Shown here piece by piece: positions 11,893 through 23,281 of a DNA stretch of 64,000 bases (the stretch's first letter is position 1; each line of letters begins with the position of its first letter). Origin of the DNA: Sorex araneus (lineage: Eukaryota; Chordata; Mammalia; Eulipotyphla; Soricidae); assembly GCF_027595985.1 (NCBI RefSeq), contig NC_073302.1, positions 214,158,689-214,222,688 of the forward strand. Reading direction: 5' to 3'. Both the position numbers and the translations under genes were made by a program. The notes below the pieces were generated by a model. The model was not told the origin of the DNA, searched no databases, and saw only the letters and a list, made by a program, of their open reading frames with translations.

Positions 11893-12166
11893 AGAGAAGA
11901 AAAATAGTCTTGGCTATTCTCTAATAATGACTTTGTTAATTTCTAAATTACAATGTTATCTAAATCTAATTTTATCATATTTTAAAATAATATCAGAAAA
12001 TTGTTTTATATCTAGACAAAGAGCATAACTATCACCAATACCAAAGTGATTTTTGTCGCATTTCACAAATCTGGACAAATGTGACTTTTAGTTATATTTC
12101 ATATGAATCAGATTTTTGTTTAAACTGTTTTAATGTCTACAATATTGTTATTGTTCTACATGTTCT

Positions 12167-12340
12167 TTTTTTTCTTTTGCATTTTGGGTCACATATAGCA
12201 ATGCACAGGGGTTACTACTGGCTCTACATTCAGAAATTAACCCTGGTGGTGCTCATGGAACCATATGGGATGCTGGGAATTGAACCGGGTCAGCCGCGTT
12301 CAAGGCAAATGCCGTACCCACTGTGCTATCGCTCCAGCCC
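12167..12340 (-). mobile_element. Shrew SINE type A (left arm of inverted pair)
   Basis: Reverse-oriented full copy ending GCTATCGCTCCAGCCC. It shares with its neighbour the head variant CGTTCAAGGC, where most copies have CGTGCAAGGC. A short TGTTCTT repeat occurs at both ends. Confidence 0.93.
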
Positions 12341-12367
12341 GTGTTCTTATTTTTAAAATTATTTTGA

Positions 12368-12551
12368 GGGGCTGGAGCAATAGCACAGCGGGTAGGGCAT
12401 TTGCCTTGAACGCGGCTGACCCCCCGGGTTCGATTCCCAGCATCCCATATGGTCCCCTGAGCACCGCCAGGGGTAATTCCTGAGTGCAGAGCCAGGAGCA
12501 ACCCCTGTGCATCGCCGGGTGTGACCCAAAAAGCAAAAAAAAAAAAAAAAA
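12368..12551 (+). mobile_element. Shrew SINE type A, near consensus (right arm of inverted pair)
   Basis: The best-preserved type-A copy: perfect box A TAGCACAGCGG (12381-12391), perfect box B GGTTCGATTCC (12427-12437), body to GGGTGTGACCCAAAAAGC and a poly(A) tail of 17. It lies only 27 bases from the inverted copy on its left. Confidence 0.96.
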
Positions 12552-12795
12552 TATTTTGAAAGATATGTTGCAGGTAATGGTTCATTTATTTAGCTTTTAT
12601 CAATATATTACACATTTTAATAAATTTTCTAATTAAAAAAGTATTATTTTCTTAATTTAAGTATGGGCTTGCATATTATTTTGCATAATGGTATATTAAT
12701 TAATTTTCCTTTTAAGGAAATAGTCATAAATGTCTTGTTAACTGTTATATCTCAAATTCATAAAACAATGCATAGAATTAAAAAGAATAATTAAT

Positions 12796-12851
12796 CCCCT
12801 TGAGATATGCAGTTACAAAATTATTTCAGTCATAAAATGTTCCAGCACCCA
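12796..12851 (-). mobile_element. Older L1 3' end, left half, interrupted by a sense L1
   Basis: GAGATATGCAGTTACAAAAT followed by AAAATGTTCCAGCACCCA resembles the start of antisense L1 3' ends. It continues at 13294-13390 after the inserted sense L1. Confidence 0.6.
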
Positions 12852-13293
12852 CTTAGTTACTAAAATACAGAAATCCAAAACCGTGCAGCTGCTAGTGTGG
12901 CCTCTTGACCTCATATCTCTTCATTCTCAGCAATAGAAAACAAATTATCAAATGCTTTCTTTTCAGCAGGTCGACTTTAGGGGGGAGAAACTCCAAATCA
13001 ATAATAGTGAGTTTTTTATTGAAATATTGAATGTAATCAAAGTAAAGTGAAAGTAAAGTGAAATGTATCAGTTACACATGCGGGGTGGGGGGCTGGGGAG
13101 GTGGGGTGGAGGGAGGGAGGTATATTGTGATTCTTGGGGTGGAATATGTGCACTGGTGAAGGGATGGGTATCCGAGCATTGTATAACTAAGACTTAAACC
13201 TGAAAGCTTTGTAACTTTCCACGTGGTGATTCAATAAAAGAATAAATTAATTTAAAAAAGTAAAAAAAAATAGAAAAATAAAACCAAAAAAAA
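12852..13293 (+). mobile_element. L1 3' UTR, sense orientation, with perfect target-site duplication
   Basis: This is the reverse complement of the 3' UTR at 5850-6260 (CTTAGTTACTAAAATACAG, TCATATCTCTTCATTCTCAG, GAATGTAATCAAAGTAAAG, GTGCACTGGTGAAGGGATGG) ending in an A-rich tail at 13240-13293. Perfect 18-bp target-site duplication AAAATGTTCCAGCACCCA at 12834-12851 and 13294-13311. Extreme 5' truncation leaves no ORF2. Confidence 0.92.
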
Positions 13294-13395
13294 AAAATGT
13301 TCCAGCACCCATCCTGAGAGCCGTATACATTTCCCATCACCATTGACCCCAGATTTCCTCCTGCACCCACCCCACCACCAACCTGGCTCAAAATA
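13294..13395 (-). mobile_element. Older L1 3' end, right half
   Basis: Continuation of the antisense L1 3' end: the duplicated GTTCCAGCACCCA, then CATTTCCCATCACCATTGAC and a C-rich CACCCACCCCACCACCA stretch. Confidence 0.6.
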
Positions 13396-13533
13396 TTTTT
13401 TAAACCACATGTATTTTTATTTAAATAAAATTTAAATATGAGGTAGCTATTTCTTTTCATTAAAAGGAAGAGTATTCAAATTTACTGTTCATTCTTATTT
13501 AAACCTTCATTTTTTAAATATGCATTTAAGCAG

Positions 13534-13698
13534 TAGGGAGATGCCCATAGATGCTAAAAAGAATGGGTAAGGAGTTAACTTGCATGCTGGAGGCCTGAGT
13601 TTAATATTTCCCACCCATGGCGACACAGTTATATCCTTGTGAACTGCTAAATACTCATGGTGATGCCAACCATTTCAAGAGAGTGCAAACAAAATAAA
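13534..13698 (+). mobile_element. Old SINE relic
   Basis: Forward order of head-like TAACTTGCATGCTGGAGGCC, box-B-like GAGTTTAATATTTCCC and an A-rich end. Very diverged. Confidence 0.4.
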
Positions 13699-14109
13699 AT
13701 CCTTTGTCCTTTCCTTTTATTTTTGTAATCACTTTTTCTTTGTTTTCTTTGAATTTTGAAGATATATATTGTAAATGTGTTCTTACTTGCCAGTATAATC
13801 TTAAAACACCAAAAATGATTGGGTATTTATCAACTGATAAATGATCTTTCTAAAGAACAGGGCCCGAGAATGTCTGGCCTGCTGGGAACATCAGGCCCTC
13901 AGAGCAACATGGCCTAGCTCTTGTGCATGTATAAGACAGACAGATGTGCCTGTCATTTCCTGCCTGCAGTCTATCTATATTGTAGGACTCACAAATGATG
14001 GTGTAAGTACCCAAATAATGATCCTTAGTAGAAAAAAGTATACCCACCCGTGCTATAGCGTAAGTATTAAAAGCAAATTATGTTTGAATTTTTGTTACCC
14101 AAATTCACA

Positions 14110-15598
14110 ATACTGTTAGTTAGAATTTCATGTACATGTACACGATGTTCAATATAATACCCTCACCAGCCTTTACTATCCACTCTCAATCCTCACCATA
14201 AGATTATTTTTTTAGACCAGATTTCAGGCTCATTCTCCTTTGCCATTTCTTATTCCTTTACTGTCCGACACATGAGTGGCATCATTCTGTATTTGCTCCT
14301 CTTCTTACTTTACTCAGCTGTGGTTATCTGCAGATCTATCCAAGTAGCAAAAAATTGTATGATTTTGTGCTTTATTTCATTGTGTTTCATTGCGTATATG
14401 TACCACAGTCCTTCACCCCCACACCTTTTCTTGGACACCTTGGTTGGTTTAAGCTTTTGGTTATTGCTACTAGTGCTGTAATGGACAAAGAATCACAAAT
14501 ATTTTTGTAGAATAAAATTTGGGGGGCCCTGAGGTAGATGTCAAGAAGAAGTGGGCTTGCTGAATCATATGCATGATAATATTTTTAGTTTCTTTTGAGG
14601 AGTGTATGTATTGTTAAAAAAGAATTGAATCAGTCAGCATTCATATCAGCAGTAGATGAGAATTTATCTTTTTCCCACATCCACAAAGACATTAGACTGT
14701 TTTTTCTTTTTGTGTCACACCCAGCGATGCTCAGGGGTTACTCCTGGCTCTGCACTCAGGAATTACTCCTGGCGGTGCTCAGGGATCACCCTGCCTGCTG
14801 TACTATCCCTCCAGCCCGATATATTTTTTTGTGATGCATGGTCAGTTTCACTGCTATAGGATAACATCTCAGTATTGTTCTTATTTGCATTTCCCTAATA
14901 ATTAATGATACAGAACTTTTCTTTTTTTACACGTACCTGTTAATCACATGAAAGTCTTCTTTAAGGAATTTTCTGCTCATAAGTTCTCACTATATTTTTG
15001 TGGAGGGGAAATGGGGCAGACTTTTTTCCTGATAACTTTTAAAATACTTTGCATATCAAGGCTATTAACATTTTGTCAGATGAGTGGTGGGCAATTTTTT
15101 CTTTTGGTCTGTCAGAAATCTTTTCATTTTTCTTTGCAAACCAAAATTGTATTAATTTCATTTAGTGTCTTTTGTTTATCTTTGTTTTCTTTTGCTCAGC
15201 CAGTGGTATTGAATTATTGAAAACACTTTTAGATTTAATGACATTTTCTGCCTATATCTTCCTCAATATAGCTTACGGATTCAGGTATGATATTAGGATC
15301 TTTACCTCATTTTGTGCATGATGTGATATTGGGGTCAATCAATCTTTCATGTGTGACTGATTATTTTCCCCTGTATCATTTACTGAAGAGAGATTTTGCT
15401 TACTCTATTTCACACAATTAAATATTTTGAGATTTAATTGAAATTCTGATATAGATAGTTTTATTCATCACATCAGGGTTTTTTCATTGCCTCCCAATCC
15501 ACTACATTTACCTTGTTATACTTTATGCTTTTAGTTTTTAAAGTACCTTTAGGCAGTCTTTCACTTTTGGCTAATTCTGTATTTTGTGTCTGCATATT
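14110..15598 (-). mobile_element. Old L1, antisense, about 1.4 kb, interrupted by a SINE
   Basis: Long degenerate antisense L1. Motifs in ORF2-end order include GCATCATTCTGTATTTGCTC, GTTTCATTGCGTATATGTACC, ATCAGCAGTAGATGAGAA, ATTTGCATTTCCCTAATAAT and CATTTACTGAAGAGAGATTT. Many stops and frameshifts; no usable frame. A type-A SINE sits at 14700-14818. Confidence 0.75.
14700..14818 (-). mobile_element. Shrew SINE type A with internal deletion, nested in L1
   Basis: Reverse-oriented. Tail and body are intact to GGTGCTCAGGGATCACC, then it jumps to GCTGTACTATCCCTCCAGCCC, losing about 50 bases including box B. It splits the antisense L1 copy. Confidence 0.88.
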
Positions 15599-15657
15599 GT
15601 CGTTACTGGCACCCTCTTGAGCAAATTGAAGATCAATGGGATGACAAGTGATACAGC
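15599..15657 (+). mobile_element. SINE type B, 3' fragment
   Basis: GTTACTGGCACCCTCTTGAGCAAATTG ordering matches the last 60 bases of type B, ending ATGGGATGACAAGTGATACAG. No upstream body. Confidence 0.75.
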
Positions 15658-15737
15658 AGAATTTATAAATGAACCTACAAAGCTAAGCAAACCACTAGGA
15701 GAGCCTAGCATGGAACCAAAAAATTAACTTGTTTATG

Positions 15738-15906
15738 TTTGGGAGCCATAGTACAGCAAGTAGACTATTTGCCTTGCAAGCAGCCAACCTGAGTTCCATC
15801 CTTGGCACCCCATATGATCCCCCAAACCCCACCGGGAGTGATCTCTGCACACAGAGCCAAGGGTAAGAACTGGGCACCACTGGGTGTGGCCCCCAAACCA
15901 AAATGA
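15738..15906 (+). mobile_element. SINE type A, diverged
   Basis: Forward copy: GGAGCCATAGTACAGCAAG head, CACCCCATATGATCCCC, ACACAGAGCCAAGGGTAAG and CTGGGTGTGGCCCCCAAACC. Its 3' end received the type-B insertion that follows. Confidence 0.82.
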
Positions 15907-15911
15907 TAACA

Positions 15912-16154
15912 CTGTCACTGTCATCCCATTGCTCATTGATTTGTTCGAGCAGGCACCGGTAACGTCTCTCACTGTGAGACTTATTGTTACTGTTTTTGGC
16001 ATATCGAATACACCACAGGTAGCTTGCCAGGCTCTGCCGTGCAGACAAGATACTCTCGGTAGCTTGCCAGGTTCTTCGAGAGGGGCGTAGGAATCGAACA
16101 CGGATCGGCCGCATGAAAGGTGAACACCCTACTGCTGTGTTATTGCTCCAGCCC
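15912..16154 (-). mobile_element. Shrew SINE type B, full length, inserted at the end of another SINE
   Basis: Reverse-oriented complete copy from CTGTCACTGTCATCCCATTG to the head at TTGCTCCAGCCC. Perfect 14-bp target-site duplication CCAAAATGATAACA at 15898-15911 and 16153-16166 (one or two bases are shared with the element end). The tail meets the duplication without poly(T). Confidence 0.94.
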
Positions 16155-16420
16155 AAAATGATAACAATATAAAAATAATAAGCTATTATAGGATTGTTTA
16201 AATTATTATTATATGAGCATAGTCTTACATAATTTTATAGCTTGGGATAGGAATAAATAATTTAGTCTTACTCTTCTGTGGTGAGTGGAGAAATGAGAGG
16301 TATAACTCAAGTATGTAAAAATGCTTTCATTTTACACAATTATACAAGAATGGATTTATGTTTTCCAGTATGTCCTGAAATGTTCATATATCTTCATTCC
16401 TGTCAGATAAAAGTGACAAT

Positions 16421-16612
16421 ATTTGGGGGGTGAGAGGGGTATTTGGGATCATACTCAGCTGAGTTCAGGCCTTAGTTGTGGCTCTGTTCTCAGTGATCAT
16501 TCCCTCGGGGGCTGAGGTGATCGCATGTGGTTCTGGGTATAGTACTGAGGTTGGCAGCTTGCTTGTACCCTGACCCTAAAATCCTTTACCTACTTTATTA
16601 TCTCACTGCACA
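16421..16612 (-). mobile_element. Old SINE type A relic
   Basis: Reverse order of GTGGCTCTGTTCTCAGTGAT, GGGGGCTGAGGTGATCGCAT and CTTTATTATCTCACTGCA. Strongly diverged. Confidence 0.5.
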
Positions 16613-16689
16613 TGAAAGTAAAAATTCTTTAATATGTCTTCCAAAGTATTATATATTCTGAAAACTTTTGGTCTTTATATATATATATT

Positions 16690-17400
16690 TTTAAATTTTT
16701 TACCTTTTATTATTCACTGTGAGGTACAGTAACAGAAATGTCATGTGTGAACTTCAATCATATGTTCATCAAACACCCATCCCTTCACCAGTGCACATTC
16801 CACCACCAAAATCCCCGGTATTTCCCTCCCCATTCCACACCTCCCCCTGCCAGTGTGGCAGACAATCTGCAGAATATTTTTTCTCTACTTTAGTTGCCTT
16901 CGATATTTTAAGACCAGTCCTACCACCCCTGGTACCTGCCGAAGATGAAATTGCTAGACAGTGTGTGTTTTGGATCGTTTGTTGTGGGTATATAATATAA
17001 CTAGGAATTCTAAGACTTTAATAATTCTGGTATGAAGACATCACTGCCGCAAGTTGCTCAGGTCTGAGACTGGTTTGTGTGTCTCCGGATCGTGGCCACG
17101 TGGGAGCTTAAGCAGACGGTTCGAGGAAATGGTGTCATCTCGGCTTCCCATCAGGGCAGGGGAAGGAGGGCCCACTCCTCCCCTGTCCGGAGAGACTTGG
17201 GACTTACCATCACTGCGGCTCATGCCGTGTGCTACTTGCTTGCTTCTAGAAAATGGTGACCACTGGAGCTCCTAGAGGGCAGGTGGAGGGACAACACCTG
17301 GCCCATCTGCAGCAGCCCAGCAGAAAAGTCTCTTGCAAAGTCCTGGGCCACCTCTGCTGCAAGTTGCTCGGGTCAGAGATTCCTTTGTGTGTCCTGTCTT
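16690..17400 (-). mobile_element. L1 3' UTR, antisense
   Basis: T-rich start, CACCCATCCCTTCACCAGTG, CCCCTGCCAGTGTGGCAGAC, then a GC-rich segment (17041-17330) equivalent to that at 7014-7280 (CTGGTTTGTGTG, AAAATGGTGACCAC). No ORF2 is visible. Confidence 0.75.
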
Positions 17401-17810
17401 TATAGATTTTAGACAATCTCTACTATCTAGCATTATGTGCCCAAAACATGCTATCCCTCTACTAGAATGCTTGTCCCTGCTTTTATTCCTAGCAAAATAC
17501 TCAAGAAGTATCTCCTCTTTGGTGAAATCATTTTTGCTGCATATGGACTGACTTATGTATTGACCAAAGCTCTTGTGCTTATTGTGTATAATTTCATTGA
17601 CGGCACTTCTCAGAATATTTGGCAATAGTCTCTACAACTGATATGCTAGTTGGGCTTACAGGTGAGGAAAAAAGGAACCATGCATTACTTTCAGCTGGAG
17701 TAATCCCAGGACAGAGAATCAAGCATTTCAAGCTACCAGCACACAATACATGTAATAGGACAGAGCAGAAAGGTCAAGAAGGTATTAAACGCTTTAGGTA
17801 ATTGTTATTG
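17401..17810 (+). other. Unrecognised segment adjoining L1, with a 63-codon open frame
   Basis: Follows the L1 3' UTR without a clear boundary. The + frame 17437-17628 reads through a hydrophobic stretch (LLFGEIIFAAYGLTYVLT) then stops. I do not recognise the peptide; it may be part of an older repeat or a decayed pseudogene. Confidence 0.2.
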
Positions 17811-17920
17811 GTAAGAACCATTTCTTCTGGTGATTCAGGGAACACACTTTCTGGAGGTGCTCAAGTATAGTCTACTGCCTGAACACATCTCTGGCCTTTA
17901 AATAAGGACTTTTTATTACT

Positions 17921-18041
17921 ACCCGTGGCAAGTTTGATATGCCAAAATAGTAACAAATCTCACAGTGGAGACGTTACTGATGCCTGCTCGAGCAAATTGA
18001 TAAACAACGGGACAAAAGTGCGACAGTGCAGTGCAGTGCTA
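17921..18041 (+). mobile_element. SINE type B, 5'-truncated
   Basis: Forward copy from CCCGTGGCAAGTTTGATATG through CGTTACTGATGCCTGCTCGA to a tail with repeated CAGTG/CAGTGCT units, ending without poly(A). Confidence 0.88.
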
Positions 18042-18102
18042 CCTATTAATATTATTTCTTCCTCATTATTTTAGAGTGAAATACATCAGTCTATATACTT
18101 CT

Positions 18103-18277
18103 TTTTCTTTTGCTCTTTTTGGGTCACACCCAGTGATGCACAGGGGTCACTCCTGGCTCTGCACTCAGGAACTACTCCTGCTGGTGCTCGGAGGACCAAG
18201 TGGGATGCTGGGAATTGAACCTGGGTCAGCCACGTGCAAGGCAAATGCCCTACCCGCTGTGCTATTGCTCCAGCCCC
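18103..18277 (-). mobile_element. Shrew SINE type A, full length
   Basis: Reverse-oriented near-consensus copy with T-rich tail and head GCTATTGCTCCAGCCCC. Target-site duplication AGTCTATATACTT (about 18089) and AGTCTATAAACTT (about 18279), one mismatch. Confidence 0.94.
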
Positions 18278-21200
18278 AAGTCTATAAACTTCTCATGCAG
18301 AAGGAAACCAATTTCAGGCCAAAAAAAACCCCAATCGTCCTTAGCTCTAAGTGTATAACTGGGCTGTTTTTTGTTCCTTGCTCAAGGACTTTAATGACAT
18401 TTTGAATTTTAACATATATTAGTTAGAGCATAAACCCAGCAATATATTTTTAAAGAATTTATTACAGTGCTACCACTGTAGTGGGCCACTCTGAATATAA
18501 CAAAGCCTCAGCCTTGATATGTAGTATAATATATTTTAATTAGATACAGGAGAGTAAATTTGACATAATTGACAATAGTTAGAATATATACATATTTCTG
18601 CATATGTATGCTTTCTTTATGTCCACAACTTTTAACCCTAGTCTATAGTACAAACATGAAAACAGTTAAAAAACAAACAAGAAATATGTTACCATATCAT
18701 TGATATCAAATTGGCAAAAATATCTAAGTAAATGTTTCATTTTTTTCTTCTCAAATATTTACAATATGTTTTACGATAAAATTTAAGAAATTTGATTATT
18801 TCATCTTCAGGTAGATTAATATTTGGTTTACTTTCCACACTAGAACATTATATTCTTATTTTTGATACTTATCAGTTAAATATTAGTTTATAATATTTGA
18901 AGAAAAGATACATGTTGTATAACAAAATAATATAGGTTTATATTTTAAACAATTCCTATTATAAATGCTGACATAAAACAGAAAAGCAAGGAAATTAGAC
19001 ACTCAGATGAAATCAAAACAAACAACCGACTAATGGTTTCTTTCAGGTTTCAGATATTAATATATAAGGAAGGAGTAATTTAAAGTGAGCTGCTTATTTC
19101 AAAATCTGTTTTTATCACTTTATCTTTATTTTAATAAAATTGATTGAGTCCAAGTTAGGTTTGCCTAGCTAGACGAACAAAAATATAAAAAGATCCTAAA
19201 GGGGGCAGTATTGTACTACGAACTGAAGCATCTGTTTTTCCTAGTCAGATTGTTGCTTAGATAGAAAAGGGTAGACTTGTGGGCACATTTTTGTATTATC
19301 TTCTTTTATAAAGAACATTTTTATTTCAAAATAAATAAAATTTTTTTATTCACAATTTGCTCTCCCCCAAAAGAAGGACAAAAGAAGAGCAAATGGTGTG
19401 ACTAAATAGCATCTGAGTGTTATTATTTAAAATCAGTAAGATATGATAGAGTATAATGCTGAGTTGATCTGTGTTTTCAATATTCTAACTAAGCTTTTTG
19501 CTGTTGTTGTTCAACAGTCTAGTCAGTACTGTTTTATGTGACGAGATGACTCACTATCGTTCACTTATAGAGTCATGTAGTTGCAGAAAACAGTAAAAAG
19601 TAGAGCCATGAGTTTCATTTTTTCTGTGTCTTAGAGCAGAATAATATGAAAAACTATTTAGATTATCTTTTAAATAAAATTCCTAGGAGGACTTAGTCCA
19701 CCATACTCACTGAGAATTTGTAAGTAATTAAGGTAATGGGGCAGGGGACTGGGGCGGGTGACTCATGAGGTAGGCTGAGGTCGACTGAAAAGGACTCTAG
19801 CAGTCGGCATACCAGAATTTATTTTAACGGAACTGCATTTTGGTGGTTAAACTTTACTTTAATCCATACCTAAATGAATGCCGGTGATGCATGCGGTTCG
19901 AAATATGTTCTCTTTAATGTGATGGGCTATGAAACGGTAGCTAAAAAAAGTAACTTGCTTGTTTTGCTCAGTTCTACGTCAGGAGTGCCTAAAAATTAAC
20001 CTCAAGATGCTCTCAGGTTAGTTATATGAAAACCATTAAGCATATCAAATAGTGGTCCCTCTACTTTCTTCCCCTCTGAAGTGCTTCACCATATGCATCA
20101 ATGAGCACGTGTTCTTAATTCTGTTATTTTTCACACCAGTGCACGTAGCATGTGCTTTTGACTTTAGGACAGGCCTGTGTGACTGCAAATCACCACCCTT
20201 CCTTAGCTTGCTTAGCACGATGATAGCTGCAGCAAGGAAATCTGTTTGAGTTCCGGTGTTTTGAAGATAGCTTGAGATACCTGTTTGTAGGTACAAGCAC
20301 GTCCATTGCCTGCTTTCTCTATATCAGCCCAGTTTCCAAAATAATCATAGCTACCTACACAAATTCTTTCATAAGTTTGGGTTTTATGTCAGTCACTTCT
20401 GAGACTGTTTGGAGAACAAGTTAAGTTTCATATATTATTTTTTAGAAACTTTAAAAGTGCTTAACTTTAAGAAAAGACAAAATACGTAGCCATGGTTTGT
20501 TGGACATAATGCATTTATCATGATTAAAGTCATAGAGGCTTTTTTTTTAAGTAGTCTTGTGTGGAAATATTCTATCCACTTTTCTAATAATAAATTCATT
20601 AGAATTTTTTTTGTAAATATGGGTTTGGACTTGAATACATTCAAAATGTATGGAAGAGTAGATAATGCAGGGAACCATGGACCGTGGTACAAAGATAGCC
20701 AGTAAATTGTCTCCACAATATCCTTGAGGCTACATTTTTGCTTTTACTTGGAACCTACAGGTCTGAATATAGTTAGTTCTAATAAAGTTCTTCAAACTGT
20801 TACTAGACAGTTATTACTTCCTTTAATATATTTTATGACTCTAAATCCTCTGAGTGTTATACTTTTTCTAACTTATTTTTACAGTGGTTTGCTGGAAATG
20901 TTCAAATTTATTTATCTCCTACTTTTTATACAAAGAAAGTCTAATATCAACAAATTTTAATAAATATTCTATATTTGTATTTAATACTCTAGTATTCCTT
21001 ACACTTTGTATGTAGGCCAACTTTTGGCTATATATTCTTTTCAATTCATTATAATTTAATATTCAGACAAAGTAAGAGAAGCATTTGTCATTTCCATTCA
21101 TTTTCACTTGTCAAGACAAAGCAGGAACGTAAAATATTCTTATGAATATAAAATTAATAATTAGAAATAAATGTGATAAATTCCTCAGAAAGTCTTTATA

Positions 21201-22151
21201 ACCACAAAAATCCTAGAGCATTCTATTTGAGCATAGCTATTTATTCTCTTCTCATTTAATTATACATAAATGTATTTGTCTTAACACTTTGCTGTTGTTA
21301 TATAGGAGATGTTGCAGACAATTTGAATACCTTTGGTAAAGTCTTTTTTAACAGTGCACAATGTAGCAATAGAAAGTCATAAAAGCATTTAATAGTCTTT
21401 CTACTATAATTTAACTTTCCCAGTATTCATGCATAAAGTCATACATTTTTACAAACTTGATAAATATATCTAGGTCCAAATGTCATGATTTTCTTCCCAC
21501 AAAGAGGTTTGAAACAAAATTAGGGCATTCTGTTTTGGACTAGAAAACTCCTTATGCATTTGAGTTTTTATTATGATTAAGAAGTATAATTTTCATAAGA
21601 GAACAACAATTTTACAGGGGAGGAGAAATTTTCTACCTGAGAAAAATTATTTTCTCTATTTAAAAATGTTTTGGGAAAGCTTTTTTTATGTCTTCTTCAA
21701 AGAAAACTTTTTTAAAATGTAAAAACTAAACATTAGGCATAATTTGACTCAGTATACATCTTTTTAGTAGTTATTTTGTGACAGGCACTATGTCCAAATA
21801 AGACTGTGAAAAATCCTTTCTAGTGGGAATTAAACAAGACTAAGTGTGAAAAAAAAAAGTTTGTTTTTCTCCTGTTTCTTCCTTTTTCCTTCTCACTACC
21901 TTTGATACTTGTATTCTAAATTTAATTAATTGGTCATGGAAAACATTTAATTTATGAAGGTCATTTCCCATAAAAGAACAAAAATATAGTTTATTATTTC
22001 TCTCACCAAACCAATAAGAAAAAAATAAACCAACTCTCCCATAAGTAACAATCAATTAAAAATTAATAACCCAAGACAATATGAAAATTAATTTCCACTT
22101 TTTAACCTTAACTTATATTATCAATACTATATATAATATGCTATCACTCCA
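18278..22151. other. 3.9-kb repeat-poor intergenic block
   Basis: No SINE or L1 is seen. AT-rich overall, with a less AT-rich patch at about 19740-20300 containing several CpG. Frames of up to 93 codons (for example 20435-20716 minus) have no recognisable protein. A candidate for conserved non-coding DNA. Confidence 0.4.
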
Positions 22152-22195
22152 AGCAAAGCGAACGTCCTACCCGCTGTACTATTGCTTCTGCCCGT
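22152..22195 (-). mobile_element. SINE head fragment
   Basis: AAAGCGAACGTCCTACCCGC then TATTGCTTCTGCCC is the reverse complement of the first 45 bases of the SINE head. The rest is missing. Confidence 0.7.
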
Positions 22196-22207
22196 GGTCT
22201 CATTTCT

Positions 22208-22387
22208 TCTCTTTTTTTTTTTTCTTTTTGGGTCACACCCAGAGATGCACAGGGGTTACTCCTGGCTCTGCACTCAGGAATTTCCCCTGGTGGAGCTCAT
22301 GGGACCATATAGGATGCTGGGAATTGAACCCGGGTTGGCCGAGTGCAAGGTAAATGCCCTACTCATTGTGCTATTGCTTCAGCCCCC
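22208..22387 (-). mobile_element. Shrew SINE type A, full length
   Basis: Reverse-oriented copy with a long T tract, GGGTCACACCCAGAGATGCA and head TATTGCTTCAGCCCC. It directly abuts a forward type-B element. Confidence 0.93.
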
Positions 22388-22616
22388 CAATAGGATATTT
22401 GCCTTGCACGTGGCCAACATGGGTTTGATTCCGTCATCCCTCTCGGAGAGCCCGGCAAGCTACCAAGAGTATCTCGCCTGCACAGCAGAGACTGGCAAGC
22501 TCCCCATGGCATATTTGATATGCCAAAAACCAGTGACAACAAGTCTCACAATGGAGGCGCTACTGTTACTGGTGGCCGCTCGAGCAAATCGATGAGCAAC
22601 GGGATGACAGTGCTAT
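22388..22616 (+). mobile_element. Shrew SINE type B, missing the first bases of the head
   Basis: Forward copy from ATTTGCCTTGCACGTGGCC through CTCGGAGAGCCCGGCAAGCT and GATATGCCAAAAACCAGTGA to GGGATGACAGTGCTATGT. No poly(A) tail. Confidence 0.9.
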
Positions 22617-23073
22617 GTATAATATAGTTCTGATAACACCAGCTGCACTTTATCATTGTTATATCATTGTACTTGATCATGTTATATCATTGTTTCTACT
22701 TTCTATATAGGGACGTATTCTGTGGCAGATGAAAACAGGGAGTGACATGTAAGAAATGCTAAATGAATTCAAGGAAAGCAGTGAAAAGACAATGACATGC
22801 AGCAAGACAAATTACATATTTGTAAGCAAAAATCCATGACATAGGCTCATATTGTTGGAGAGTTAGAAACTGTGAAATTCCAAAGATTATATGAAAAACC
22901 TTAAGAAAAATATAATCTGGATGCGAAACAAGAAATAATGATAAATAGGAAAATAGTGCGTGAAGTGTTCCTGAATAAATATAGTAATTAAATAAATAAA
23001 ATAGATGCTATAATAAAATACTAAAATAAACATTATGTGTATATTGTGTGTATATATGAGGCCAATGATGTTA

Positions 23074-23281
23074 TAACACCACTATAGCACTGTAGCACTG
23101 TCATCCCATTGTTCTTTGATTTGCTCAAGTGGGCATCAGTTAACTTCTCCATTGTGAGACTTATTGTTACTGTTTTTGGCATATCGAATACGCCATGGGT
23201 AGGTTGCCAGGCTCTGCCATGCGTGCAGGATACTCTCGGTAGCTTGCTGGGCTCTCCGAGAGGGACAAAAGAATTGAATAC
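23074..23281 (-). mobile_element. SINE type B, head truncated
   Basis: Reverse-oriented, with tail units AGCACTGTAGCACTGTCATC, body TTTTTGGCATATCGAATACG, ending at CTCCGAGAGGGACAAAAGAA. The tRNA-like head is absent. Confidence 0.9.

Noticed and set aside
12368-12440. Possible tRNA gene, because box A and box B are perfect.
   Set aside because: It is the tRNA-derived head of a SINE; no cloverleaf acceptor stem closes and the SINE body follows.
15695-16156. Open frame of 153 codons on the minus strand.
   Set aside because: It runs entirely through a type-A and a type-B SINE; similar peptides appear at every SINE-B copy.
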